From Clostridium hydrogenum (GTDB lineage: Bacteria > Bacillota > Clostridia > Clostridiales > Clostridiaceae): 64,000 nt of DNA. The notes beneath the pieces were generated by a model. That model did no database searches. It was given only the letters and a program-made list of their open reading frames with translations, and had not been told where the DNA came from. A program made the position numbers and the translations under genes. Location: NCBI RefSeq assembly GCF_021432385.1, contig NZ_JAEACT010000004.1, forward strand, positions 248,001 through 312,000. Reading direction: 5' to 3'. Positions 17,921-28,117 of this stretch are shown here, one piece after another (within the stretch, counting starts at the first letter, position 1; every line of letters begins with the position of its first letter).

Positions 17921-19326
17921 ACTATTACCTTCACATAAACAGGCTCGCATTTGTCACTTATTACATGAGTGGCACAAGAAATACAAGGATCAAAAGATCT
18001 CATAATTCTTCCAACCTCTATTGGTTCTTTTACATTTTTTATTTTTGTGCCAATTAAGGCTTTTTCGCCAACACCAAATCTGCCTTGCTCATCCTTGGGG
18101 CTAATATTCCAAACTGTTGGAGTTATGATATTATAATATTTTATAAGTTTATTTTCGATTTTAACCCAATGCCCCAAGGCTCCCCTTGTAGTATCAGTTA
18201 ATCCTACACCAAAGCTTTCATTTGGAATTTCATATATTCTTTGATTGCTTGGAAGTAATTCAACTCTCTTTGCTAAGCCCTCTAGAATTCCTATTACTTT
18301 TTTGGTTTCCAATACTCTTGCAACAATTCTATCCATGCAAGAGCTGCCTCCTTTGTACTCACCTGCAAGTATTAATCTTGCCAAAGGTCCAACTTCCATG
18401 GAATAGCCATCATAATTAGGTGATTTTATAAAACTGTAACCTTCCTTTTTTCCTAAGTTAACTTCATCAATATTATTTTCTGCTGGATTTTCATTTTGTT
18501 TATCACTAACATACCAACTGTGAAGTATGTTTTCTGTTATTTTATTTTTATCGAAGACTTGCCTTTTACCATTTATCATTACACCTGGCTTTACATAACT
18601 TATTTCAGGATCAACATAATGATCAAAAATACCATAACTCATAAAATTATTATATGAATCCCCCATTTTAAAATAATCCGAATAATATTTAGAAATGCTT
18701 TGCATATCTTCAAGCATGATATTATTTATAAATTCTTTTAATTCTGATATTATTGACTTTATTTTTTCTAATTTATATGCATCTATATTCACCGTAACTC
18801 CACCCACAAAAATACCATGTGCGTGCGGTGCTTTTCCACCAAGTACTGCTAATCCCTCATGTGCAAGCCTACTGTATTTAATACTTTCAAGGCTGTGATT
18901 TGCTATCTTTTCATTTTCGGCTTTAGGTATTCTGTATTCACTATATTGATTAGAATATAGTGGATTTATATCTGGCATTTTTACATAGCTTGGAACCGTC
19001 AAATTATAAAAATGTCTTAAATAGTTTTGCATAAGTTCAAATCCATGCATTAAATCTCTCATGTATTGATCATTTAAGCTTATCGTAACTTTTAATGCGT
19101 CTTCCAATGCTAAACTAGATGCAACTGCATGTGCTGTAGAACATATTCCACATATTCTTTGAGTAAAATACACTGCATCTAAGGGCTGCCTACTTTTAAG
19201 CATTTTTTCAAACCCTCTAAATAAAAGCCCACTTGTTTCAGCATTTGTAATTATATTTTCTTCTACTTGTACTTTAGTTTCTAAAAAGCCACTAATTCTC
19301 GTTATAGGATCAATTACTATTTTCAT
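17917..19326 (-). CDS. [NiFe]-hydrogenase large subunit
   Basis: Catalytic subunit of 469 residues holding the NiFe(CN)2CO site. The N-terminal ligand motif is RICGICSTAHAVAS (about residues 59-72), and the C-terminal motif is DPCISCATH. After that His come 15 residues (VISDKCEPVYVKVIV), the peptide removed by the maturation protease. Other conserved stretches are GLLFRGFE, GKAPHAHGIFVGG and GALGHWVKIENK. AGGTGG precedes the ATG. It is separated from the small-subunit gene by element A5, while downstream genes overlap it. A cytoplasmic enzyme is likely, since the small subunit has no Tat signal. The uptake or bidirectional role is not settled. Confidence 0.97.
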   Translation of the reverse strand: MKIVIDPITRISGFLETKVQVEENIITNAETSGLLFRGFEKMLKSRQPLDAVYFTQRICGICSTAHAVASSLALEDALKVTISLNDQYMRDLMHGFELMQNYLRHFYNLTVPSYVKMPDINPLYSNQYSEYRIPKAENEKIANHSLESIKYSRLAHEGLAVLGGKAPHAHGIFVGGVTVNIDAYKLEKIKSIISELKEFINNIMLEDMQSISKYYSDYFKMGDSYNNFMSYGIFDHYVDPEISYVKPGVMINGKRQVFDKNKITENILHSWYVSDKQNENPAENNIDEVNLGKKEGYSFIKSPNYDGYSMEVGPLARLILAGEYKGGSSCMDRIVARVLETKKVIGILEGLAKRVELLPSNQRIYEIPNESFGVGLTDTTRGALGHWVKIENKLIKYYNIITPTVWNISPKDEQGRFGVGEKALIGTKIKNVKEPIEVGRIMRSFDPCISCATHVISDKCEPVYVKVIV

Positions 19327-19343
19327 ATAACCACCTCATGATT

Positions 19344-19538
19344 CAGAGTACAAAGTACAGAGTACAGAGTACAATGAATGTGGATTTATCCTCCTTACGT
19401 CGGATAAATCTTTAAACTTAAAATGCTTAGCTTAACTAAAAGCTAAAGGTTTGGGCGTAGCCCATTAAATTCTTAAATTTTCTGCACAAACAGAAAATTA
19501 TCCTTCACTGTACTCTGTACTTTGTACTTTGTACTCTG
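19344..19538. repeat. Palindromic element A, copy 5 (between hydrogenase subunit genes)
   Basis: Palindrome of 195 bp with four heptads per arm, subfamily I in the same orientation as A4 (GATTTATCC..GGATAAATC left, GGGC..GCCC, TTTTCTGC..GCAGAAAA right). It ends two bases before the small-subunit stop codon and begins just upstream of the large-subunit ribosome site, so it occupies the complete spacer. Confidence 0.92.
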
Positions 19539-19540
19539 CC

Positions 19541-20422
19541 TTAGTATCTTACAAATGGTTCCATTCCATCAGGAAATCTTGAATTTGCACATCCGATGCA
19601 GGTAGTATTATCTTCAACCGGCCAGTTTACATATCCATCCCATTTTCTCCTTGGGCAATCTGTTTTAGTTACAGGGCCTCTACAACCTAATTTAAACATG
19701 CAACCCTCTTCTCCAAATTTTTTTGCAAAAATGCCTTTGTCAAACAAGCCCCTTCTAGTACAATTATCATGTATAGTTGATCCATAAAATAAAATTGGTC
19801 TCCCATCACTATCAAGTTTGGGCTTTCCAAAAGCAGCTAAATGAGCAATAGTTCCTACTACCCAATCTGGATGACAAGGGCAACCTGGTAATTTTATAAC
19901 CTCACGATTTAATACTTCTGCTGTACTTTTACATAGCGATGGATTGGGCTTTGCTGCAGATATACCTCCATAGGATGCACAGGTTCCTACTGCTAAAACA
20001 TATTTAGCTTTTTCCCCAGCCATTTTTACTGCTTCCAAGGCTGTAATAGGTTTTCCATTATAATTTGCCACTATGTTATAGTTTCCATTTTCTTTAGTGG
20101 ATACAGCTCCGTCAATTAATAATATAAATTCACTATTTAAAGTGTCTAAAAAAGTTTTAAATGCAAATTCACCTTCCGAAGTCATCAAAGTATTATTGTA
20201 GGTTAAATTAATTAGCTGCCTTAACATATACCCTAAGCCTGGATATTGACTGTCAAAAAAGGAAATTATGTTTCCAGAACATCCTGTAACTTCAAGCCAA
20301 ATTGCATTTAATTTCTTAACTTGCCTAGTTTTAATTAACGATATTGCTTCTTCAGATAATCTTTTCGCACTAAGTTCTTTCTCTGAAGTCATTGGACACT
20401 TACCTTTATCCTTCATATACAC
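19541..20422 (-). CDS. [NiFe]-hydrogenase small subunit
   Basis: Electron-transfer subunit of about 293 residues. Cluster ligands are visible in order: EVTGCSGN and GTCASYGG plus PGCPCHPDW (proximal), HDNCTRRG with CMFKLGC (distal), and CPRRKWDG with TTCIGCANSRFPD (medial, 3Fe-4S type with Pro). The proximal motif is the standard TGC, without the extra cysteines of O2-tolerant enzymes. There is no twin-arginine signal and no C-terminal membrane anchor, so the enzyme should be cytoplasmic. The frame starts with GTG 20422 behind GGAG; ATG 20392 behind AAAGGT is an alternative. It is the first gene of the hydrogenase operon. Confidence 0.95.
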   Translation of the reverse strand: MYMKDKGKCPMTSEKELSAKRLSEEAISLIKTRQVKKLNAIWLEVTGCSGNIISFFDSQYPGLGYMLRQLINLTYNNTLMTSEGEFAFKTFLDTLNSEFILLIDGAVSTKENGNYNIVANYNGKPITALEAVKMAGEKAKYVLAVGTCASYGGISAAKPNPSLCKSTAEVLNREVIKLPGCPCHPDWVVGTIAHLAAFGKPKLDSDGRPILFYGSTIHDNCTRRGLFDKGIFAKKFGEEGCMFKLGCRGPVTKTDCPRRKWDGYVNWPVEDNTTCIGCANSRFPDGMEPFVRY

Positions 20423-20508
20423 AATTGCTCCATAAATTAATTCTATTAATAATACTATTTATATATTTAAATTTCTTTTAATATGCATAAAAATTTATTT
20501 GCAAAAAA

Positions 20509-20550
20509 GTAAAGAGCCTAAATCTCAAAACTTATGATTTAGGCTCTTTA
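20509..20550 (-). terminator. Terminator between the PTS gene and the hydrogenase operon
   Basis: Hairpin AAAGAGCCTAAATC..GATTTAGGCTCTTT with a T-rich tail on the minus strand. It follows the reading direction out of the upstream hydrogenase region into the PTS gene 3' flank and is nearly symmetrical, so it may work in both directions. Confidence 0.75.
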
Positions 20551-20571
20551 TCTATTGTATATATTACTTCA

Positions 20572-22485
<1,914 letters not shown>

Positions 22486-22520
22486 TTATTTGAATAATTA
22501 ATGTAATTTATTTTATGTAT

Positions 22521-22636
22521 AAAAAATGCGAGACCTAATAGATATAAATAAAATTTAATTTATCATATCTATTTTGGTCTCGCCTGCTTTATAGATAAAC
22601 CATTTCAAGGTGGTTTATCTTTACCAGTAACAATCC
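22521..22636 (-). promoter_or_regulatory. LicT/BglG-type RAT element 2 with terminator, hairpin inserted in RAT
   Basis: Read on the minus strand: RAT 5' half GGATTGTTACTGGTAA at 22636, then a self-complementary 28-nt insert (AGATAAACCA..TGGTTTATCT), then the RAT 3' half GCAGGCGAGACC. The terminator overlaps the 3' half: GCGAGACC..ATAGATAT..ATATCTAT..GGTCTCGC followed by ATTTTTT. In ordinary RATs the halves are a few nt apart, so the extra hairpin is unusual. Confidence 0.85.
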
Positions 22637-22691
22637 AAATTTTTATTTAATTATTTTTTAAACGATTATCTTATATATTTTCTTTTAAAAT

Positions 22692-22775
22692 AAAAAATCC
22701 CCAACCAATAAGCTGATATATTAAATATCCATCACTATTAGTTAAGGTATCGCCTGATCGAATCAGTAACAATCC
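22692..22775 (-). promoter_or_regulatory. LicT/BglG-type RAT element 1 with terminator
   Basis: Minus-strand RAT at 22775-22746 begins GGATTGTTACTG, has the short spacer ATTCGATC, and ends AGGCGATACC, close to consensus. It overlaps a G-U-rich terminator stem running to CCAACCAATAAG on the plus strand with a T-rich tail (GGGGATTTTTT in transcript sense). First of two tandem antiterminator switches before the PTS gene. Confidence 0.88.
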
Positions 22776-22816
22776 AAATTTTATTTTATTTTTTGTAACC
22801 GTTTAACTATATTCTT

Positions 22817-22845
22817 ATTGTAATCGATTATTTTATACTTGTCAA
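22817..22845 (-). promoter_or_regulatory. Promoter of the solo PTS gene
   Basis: Minus-strand -35 TTGACA (22845-22840), 17-nt spacer, -10 TACAAT (22822-22817), about 40 nt upstream of RAT1. Confidence 0.75.
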
Positions 22846-22916
22846 TATCTTTTTTAATATTTTTTTCTTCTGATTAAAAAACACATTTTAGGTGAAGCAA
22901 TAATGTTGTGGGAGGA

Positions 22917-23441
22917 TTTAAATAAAGGGCTGTGGCATAAAAAATATTTAACAACAATCTAAAATTATTGTGAACAAAATCAAGTGAAGGGTTTTAATTT
23001 CACCCTGCTCATTAAAAAACTAACTTTTTCACTTATGTGAAAAGTGAAGTGTTTAACGATGCTGTGCACGTTAAAGGTACACATACTAGGGGTTTTGGCA
23101 TAAGACCATGTAGGTTCTTTAACCATAGATAAGCACTTTAAATAGTAACATTACAAAACCCCATTAGACTACAGACCTAAATCCGAAAGTTAAGGTAATT
23201 TTTCCTCCGCCTTGCTACGGAAAAATTATAAATTTAAATTAAAGATTTTCCATAGCAACGCGGAGGAAAATCAACATTTACTTTTTACCGAAGGTAAAAT
23301 CCTTCACCTTTGACAAGCGTAACTATGTCAAACCCTTCACTTTTCACGTGCAAAGCATCGTTAAAAACCTTCACTCGAGTTGCTTCGCAATATTTAAATT
23401 TGAGTATAAAATAATTTTAGTGTGACAGCCGCTTTATTTAA
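22917..23441. repeat. Element B, copy 1
   Basis: About 525 bp with terminal inverted repeats: left GATTTAAATAAAGGGCTGT, right mirrored as GATTAAATAAAGCGGCTGT. Ends read GGCTGTGGCAT and TGTGACAGCC. The interior carries paired modules shared with family A (TTTTCCTCCGC..GCGGAGGAAAA) and further short inverted repeats. No plausible coding frame. It lies downstream of the chemoreceptor gene and upstream of the PTS promoter. Confidence 0.8.
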
Positions 23442-23453
23442 TCTTCTACAATA

Positions 23454-24989
23454 TTATTGCTTCACCTCATTCATTTCGGCTGCTGTCGCTTTTAGCTCTT
23501 CTGAACTTGCTATAATTTCTTCACTGGTAGCAGCTACTTGATTTACTGCTTCTGTAATAGTATCAAACTTATCTACAGTATTTTTAACTAAATTACCTAC
23601 TTCTGCATTAAATTCAACCACATTATTAGTCTTATTTAATAATTTAGTTGTAAAATTATTTATATCTTTTATATTTCCGTCAATTTCCTTCAAACCTTCT
23701 ATTATTTCTATTGTATGCTTTACAGTGTTATCCGTTATTTCTTTTCCTGAAAATACTTTTTCATTATCTTTAGATATAGCTTCTTTTACTTCATATATTT
23801 CATTCTTAAATTCATTAATTATAGATGTTGCAGTTTCAAGTGAATTTCTTGTATTTTCAGCAAGCTCTCTAACTTCATTTGCTACAACTGAAAAACCCTT
23901 ACCATATTCCCCTGCTCTTGCAGCTTCTATACTTGCGTTTAATGCCAATAAATTTGTTTGATCTGCAATTTCATCTATGTTGGATATTATTCCATAAATC
24001 TTATTAGACTTTTCTTCAAGCTTCTCAATTGAACCATAATTATGCATAGAATTCTTATATATAATGTCCATTGTATCCAGCAATTTTTTTAAATACTCTT
24101 TATTAATATTTGACGTATTGATTAAATTTGATGAATTATCTGCAAGCATTGCAACCTCAGAAGATACCCCCTTATTTATATCCAATAGCTCATTTAGTAC
24201 CTCTATATTTTTAGTTGACTTCTCCAAAATCTCATTTGCACCATTACTAATATATTTACTATTAGATGCAATTTCTTGTATTCCACTATTCTCTTCTTCA
24301 ATTGCCGCTGCTAACGAATCACTTGCATTTAATATAACTTGTGCAAATTGAGATATTTTATCAAAAAGTCCAGAAACCTTTTCGCTTTTTTCATTTATGG
24401 CCTTTTCCTCAGCATCAACTTTTTTAAGTATATCACTTGCTAAATATGTAAATAGTAAAATCCCAAGTGATATAAAAAATATAACGATAATTCTTAAAAT
24501 AGATTCTCTTAAAAGGAAGGCTTTGTCTGGTATAAAAAATTGATCTATTTTAATTAAAATTACATTACACACAACACTTAATATAACTGATAACCATACC
24601 ATTTTAGTATCTAAAAACAAAGCTGATAAAATAATAAAGTAAAATACTATTAGCCAAATTTCCCTTGATGATGTTAGCATGTTTAAGAACATATAATTTA
24701 CATAACATATTAATATCAGTAGTAAATTTAGAGTTCTAAAGTATCTTTGCCATTTTTCTGGTTTAGATGTTTGTTTATACATAAAAGCTAATATGCATAC
24801 TTCTATGGCTATAACTGCACCAAATATAAAAATATTAGTCCATTTAAGTTCCTTGTTACTATAAACTCCTATAACTCTAAAAAATGAAATAAAAGCAAAA
24901 GCTGCTATTGCACTTACAGAATATAATAACACCACTATTTTCAAAACTTTTTTTTGATATTTAACAACTAATGTTGCATTATTGCCCAT
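23454..24989 (-). CDS. Methyl-accepting chemotaxis-type signalling protein, polytopic
   Basis: Signalling protein of about 511 residues. The N-terminus (about 15-190) has six hydrophobic segments without a clear extracellular ligand domain, then a coiled coil and a full cytoplasmic MCP domain. The conserved hairpin tip region reads [20 protein letters not shown], followed by [15 protein letters not shown]. No HAMP domain is evident. ATG 24989 follows GGGGGGAAA at good spacing; the frame opens earlier at GTG 25004. It lies 4 nt after the stop codon region of the upstream KASIII-like gene, so the two may be co-transcribed. Ligand unknown; energy or membrane state sensing is possible. Confidence 0.88.
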   Translation of the reverse strand: MGNNATLVVKYQKKVLKIVVLLYSVSAIAAFAFISFFRVIGVYSNKELKWTNIFIFGAVIAIEVCILAFMYKQTSKPEKWQRYFRTLNLLLILICYVNYMFLNMLTSSREIWLIVFYFIILSALFLDTKMVWLSVILSVVCNVILIKIDQFFIPDKAFLLRESILRIIVIFFISLGILLFTYLASDILKKVDAEEKAINEKSEKVSGLFDKISQFAQVILNASDSLAAAIEEENSGIQEIASNSKYISNGANEILEKSTKNIEVLNELLDINKGVSSEVAMLADNSSNLINTSNINKEYLKKLLDTMDIIYKNSMHNYGSIEKLEEKSNKIYGIISNIDEIADQTNLLALNASIEAARAGEYGKGFSVVANEVRELAENTRNSLETATSIINEFKNEIYEVKEAISKDNEKVFSGKEITDNTVKHTIEIIEGLKEIDGNIKDINNFTTKLLNKTNNVVEFNAEVGNLVKNTVDKFDTITEAVNQVAATSEEIIASSEELKATAAEMNEVKQ

Positions 24990-25008
24990 ATATTTTCCCC
25001 CCACACTT

Positions 25009-26013
25009 TTACCATTTGTATAAAATTGACGCTATAGTATACCCTACTGCAACTGAACAAAATATTACAAGTTCTCCTTCTTTAAATCCCTCAACTTTTA
25101 ATCTATCATCTAATGCCATAAATGGACTTGTACAACCAGTATATCCATATTTATCTCCCACAAAAGTAGCACTTGTAAGAGGAACCCTCAATTTTTGTAA
25201 AGTTAACTCCAAATCCCACTTTGAAAATTGAGACATAAAATAATGATTTATATCTTGCGGTGTATAACTATTATCCTTTAATAATCCCGTTATTAACTCC
25301 ACCCATGCATCAGATAAAACATCAAAATTAAATGGCTGCCACATAAACTTCTTGTCATATACCTTAGTTTCACTTTTTATAGTTTTAGATAATCCGCAGG
25401 CTGGAAGTCTTGTATACTTATTATAAGAAGTATCTGTTAAAACCTTATAGTCAAGCACCCCTCTCTCTTTTGTCTCTTCTCTTACCTCTAATATTACAGC
25501 TGCTCCACCGTCACCAAAACATCCATAGCCTACTATGTCATCCTCCCTTGCAAATGGACTCATTACCATTGCACCAACAACCAAAAATCTTTTATATCTC
25601 TTATCCGTCTTTAAATACCTCGTTGCAACATCTATACCCGTTATCATTCCTATACAATTATCATTTATATCGAATACATTTGTTACATTTTCAGCATTAA
25701 GTGCATCCTTCATAAGCAATGCACAACAAGGCAAAAAATATTCTGGTGTATCTGATACCGATATAATTCCATCAATATCAGCAGCAGTCAAATTTGCAGC
25801 TTCTAGCGCCTTTTTTGCAGCTTCTAACCCCATGCTTAAACTATTCTCACCTTCTTCTGCTAAAGTTCTAGTATCTCTTCCTAGCCTTTCAGTTAAAATT
25901 TCATTTTGTCTAGACATACCATATTTTTCAAAATGGTTCTTAAAATATTCATTTTTTACTATTTTGCCTGGGTGATATGTACCCACTCCAATGATATGAA
26001 CATTTTTATACAT
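25009..26013 (-). CDS. 3-oxoacyl-ACP synthase III-like protein, atypical catalytic triad
   Basis: KASIII/FabH-fold protein of about 334 residues. The nucleophile Cys is present in [12 protein letters not shown]. The usual His (HQAN) aligns with YFMSQFS, and the usual Asn (GNTS) aligns with GYTGCTS, so His and Asn of the triad appear replaced. This is seen in KASIII relatives that act as acyl or ester transferases rather than fatty acid condensing enzymes. ATG 26013 ([11 protein letters not shown]) follows GAAAGGGG; the frame extends upstream to 26073 without support. It precedes the membrane chemoreceptor gene by few bases. Substrate unknown; not part of a fatty acid synthesis cluster here. 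Confidence 0.82.
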   Translation of the reverse strand: MYKNVHIIGVGTYHPGKIVKNEYFKNHFEKYGMSRQNEILTERLGRDTRTLAEEGENSLSMGLEAAKKALEAANLTAADIDGIISVSDTPEYFLPCCALLMKDALNAENVTNVFDINDNCIGMITGIDVATRYLKTDKRYKRFLVVGAMVMSPFAREDDIVGYGCFGDGGAAVILEVREETKERGVLDYKVLTDTSYNKYTRLPACGLSKTIKSETKVYDKKFMWQPFNFDVLSDAWVELITGLLKDNSYTPQDINHYFMSQFSKWDLELTLQKLRVPLTSATFVGDKYGYTGCTSPFMALDDRLKVEGFKEGELVIFCSVAVGYTIASILYKW

Positions 26014-26084
26014 GAATATTCCCCTTTCAATATGTATATAATAACAATATTTATTTACTATTTTATCGTCCATATATTGAAAAA

Positions 26085-26143
26085 AATAACACGCATGGTA
26101 AAAAACTTTCCACCATATGTGTTATTTATCTTTTTTTAAAGGC
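26085..26143 (-). terminator. Terminator after the sigma factor operon
   Basis: Long hairpin AATAACACATATGGTGG..ACCATGCGTGTTATT with T runs on both strands, between the small membrane protein gene ending at 26229 and the KASIII-like gene. It closes the sigma/anti-sigma operon. Confidence 0.75.
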
Positions 26144-26228
26144 TATGTTTTTAACAAGTATTGAAATTCTTACAGTCCATTAATACCATAATCTCATATA
26201 AACATTCTTTTAAAACACAGGCTTTTAG

Positions 26229-26540
26229 CTAAAAACTAATTGCCGTTCGAAAATTTTCCGGATGTTCAATTATAAACTGCATAAGTGCCATTCCCATGGC
26301 AAAACAGCTTAAAAATACTAACAAAATTACAGCACCAGTATCATACTTTACTTTTTCACCCTTATTTATTACATAAGCAACTATTATTTCAATTCCTATA
26401 AAAATTAAAATAAGTGGCCAAAGTGATACTATAAAATAATAATTCATATTAGGGAAAAATATTTTGAGTAAATATAATACACCAAATATCACAAGGACTA
26501 ATCCTGCTGTAAATGTACCTACCATATGTCCTCTAATCAT
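26229..26540 (-). CDS. Small membrane protein, LiaF-N/DUF5668-like
   Basis: Protein of 103 residues with three hydrophobic segments (about 9-28, 35-57, 67-90). The middle segment SLWPLILIFIGIEIIVAY resembles the repeated membrane motif of LiaF N-terminal and DUF5668 proteins, which act in envelope-stress signalling. It overlaps the upstream membrane gene by 8 nt and is last in the ECF sigma operon. Function is inferred from this context; the family assignment is tentative. Confidence 0.6.
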   Translation of the reverse strand: MIRGHMVGTFTAGLVLVIFGVLYLLKIFFPNMNYYFIVSLWPLILIFIGIEIIVAYVINKGEKVKYDTGAVILLVFLSCFAMGMALMQFIIEHPENFRTAISF

Positions 26541-27057
26541 TATTATCGCTCTCCCTCTTCTTACCCATAATAAGTTTTATACCTATGACAATTATTACAA
26601 TACTTATTAATATTTGAGGAACAGTTCTTGATATGTTAGAAATAATATTAAATATTTCCTGTGGAATAATATAAGCCAAACTATTCAAAAATGTGTTCCA
26701 TAAAACATAACATCCAAAAATTAAAATTACTACTCCTATAATTAACTGTCTTTTTTTCAATATATTCTTATCAAATTTCAATATATCATTCACATTAATT
26801 AAATATCTATCTTCTAAGTAAGCAAATTCTTCATCGCTTAAATAGCATTTATTTATACAATCAAAGAATGAATAACACCATATTAGTGGAGCAATATAAA
26901 TCAAAGAATCTATTCTAAAGAAATTTGCAAGAAAGATTAAAAAGAAAAACTCTCCCATAAGTGATAGCCCCATTTTCATAAATCCCAAATACATATGTCC
27001 TGCCCCTGGTAAAAATGAAAAAATAAAGGCCAAAAATTTACTTTTTTTATTTCTCAT
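26533..27057 (-). CDS. Polytopic membrane protein of the ECF sigma operon
   Basis: Protein of 174 residues with a TM2-like N-terminus (LAFIFSFLPGAGHMYLGFMKMG; hydrophobic about 9-60) and two more segments at about 106-122 and 140-162. It contains an internal cytoplasmic stretch (KCYLSDEEFAYLEDRYLI). The start overlaps the anti-sigma stop by 11 nt and the stop overlaps the next membrane gene by 8 nt. I do not recognise a specific family beyond TM2 resemblance. It may help sense the envelope signal for the sigma/anti-sigma pair (inference). Confidence 0.65.
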   Translation of the reverse strand: MRNKKSKFLAFIFSFLPGAGHMYLGFMKMGLSLMGEFFFLIFLANFFRIDSLIYIAPLIWCYSFFDCINKCYLSDEEFAYLEDRYLINVNDILKFDKNILKKRQLIIGVVILIFGCYVLWNTFLNSLAYIIPQEIFNIISNISRTVPQILISIVIIVIGIKLIMGKKRESDNND

Positions 27058-27493
27058 GTTTGAAAACCTCCATATTGACTACCTTTTCAGAAAAATTAGT
27101 CAGTTTAGTGTTAATCGAATTTGCTACGTTTATCTTTGAAATATTCGTGTATTTTTTAATTTGACTATTAGTGACAATATTAAATACATTTGAAAAAACA
27201 AACATAAGTGCGATGCAAACCGCGACTCCAATTTTAAATGAATAAAGCATAAATTCTCTTTTAACTTGTTTTTTACTTTCTATCTTACTTTGTACTTCAT
27301 CTTCAAAGCCTGAAGGAGCATCTACAAGTTCATTATCCTCAAAACTATTTGCTAAGCAATTTGCACAGCTTTCACAATCACATAAGTGCTCAGATACTAA
27401 AATCATCTCATCATCATTCAAGCTTCCTACTTTTAACTTTTCTATAGTTTCTATACTTAAATGACCTTTTTCATCAAATAAAGTACTTTTCAT
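27047..27493 (-). CDS. Zinc-finger anti-sigma factor (ZAS type)
   Basis: Membrane-spanning anti-sigma protein of about 148 residues. The N-terminal cytoplasmic domain carries the ZAS zinc motif HLCDCESCANC (H-x3-C-x2-C, about residues 36-45). One transmembrane helix follows (about 82-102, VAVCIALMFVFSNVFNIV), then a short external tail. ATG 27493 is preceded by GGAGGAAG and overlaps the sigma factor stop as ATGA, so translation is coupled. It should bind and restrain the upstream sigma factor. Confidence 0.88.
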   Translation of the reverse strand: MKSTLFDEKGHLSIETIEKLKVGSLNDDEMILVSEHLCDCESCANCLANSFEDNELVDAPSGFEDEVQSKIESKKQVKREFMLYSFKIGVAVCIALMFVFSNVFNIVTNSQIKKYTNISKINVANSINTKLTNFSEKVVNMEVFKHEK

Positions 27494-28002
27494 ATAACTT
27501 CCTCCCTCCATAAAGCCTTGAGCATTTTTTTTGCTCTATATAACTGAGTTTGAAGAGTCTTTAAACTTTGTCCTGTATTTTTAGCCATATCTGAAAGCTT
27601 AATATTTTCACAAAAATAACTTAATGCTACTGACTTATAAGGATCTTTTAACTTATTGCACAAATTATTCACCCTATCCGCATTATATTTTTTTACAACA
27701 ACCTCTTCTGGTAAATCTTCACCATCTTTTAAATATTCATAATCGTCTTCTTCCAAACTATGCACTTCTCTTGCAGGGCTTTTAAGAAAATCCTTGCATT
27801 TATTAGCAGCAATTTTAGTAATCCATGCCTTAAAATTTTCCCCATCAAATTTTTCATAGTTCTTATATGCAGATAAAAAAGTTTGCTGTGCTAAATCTTC
27901 AGCATCAAAATAATTTTTAGTAAAGGATAAACAAATAGTAATGATTAACCGCTCATATTGTCTTATGTAGTTTGCAAACTGTTCTTTTTCAATGATTATC
28001 AC
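27490..28002 (-). CDS. ECF-type RNA polymerase sigma factor
   Basis: Sigma-70 family factor of about 170 residues. Region 2 (about 8-75) includes FDAEDLAQQTFLSAYKNYEKF and FKAWITKIAANKCKDFL. Region 4 (about 110-165) includes DPYKSVALSYFCENIKLSDMAKNTGQSLKTLQTQLYRAKKML, split here as helix and HTH of ECF type. GTG start. Its anti-sigma gene overlaps by 4 nt and two membrane protein genes follow. A possible self-activated promoter lies just upstream. Length and domain content are normal for ECF factors; the regulon is unknown. Confidence 0.92.
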   Translation of the reverse strand: MIIIEKEQFANYIRQYERLIITICLSFTKNYFDAEDLAQQTFLSAYKNYEKFDGENFKAWITKIAANKCKDFLKSPAREVHSLEEDDYEYLKDGEDLPEEVVVKKYNADRVNNLCNKLKDPYKSVALSYFCENIKLSDMAKNTGQSLKTLQTQLYRAKKMLKALWREEVI

Positions 28003-28028
28003 CGCCTTTTTTATCCTTACATTTACTA

Positions 28029-28056
28029 TAACGATAGAGAAATAAAAAACACTTCA
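28029..28056 (-). promoter_or_regulatory. Possible autoregulated ECF promoter
   Basis: Minus strand TGAAGT (28056-28051), 17-nt spacer, CGTTA (28033-28029), about 27 nt before the sigma gene. It resembles the TGAAAC/CGT pattern of ECF promoters. Suggestive only. Confidence 0.4.
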
Positions 28057-28117
28057 AATTTTATAAAAAAGTTTTATTATAAAATTTCAAGTATTTTTCC
28101 GTCTTAATTAGAAATAA

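Noticed and set aside
19541..20422. O2-tolerant hydrogenase small subunit
   Set aside because: The proximal cluster motif is the standard TGC without the two extra cysteines of tolerant enzymes.
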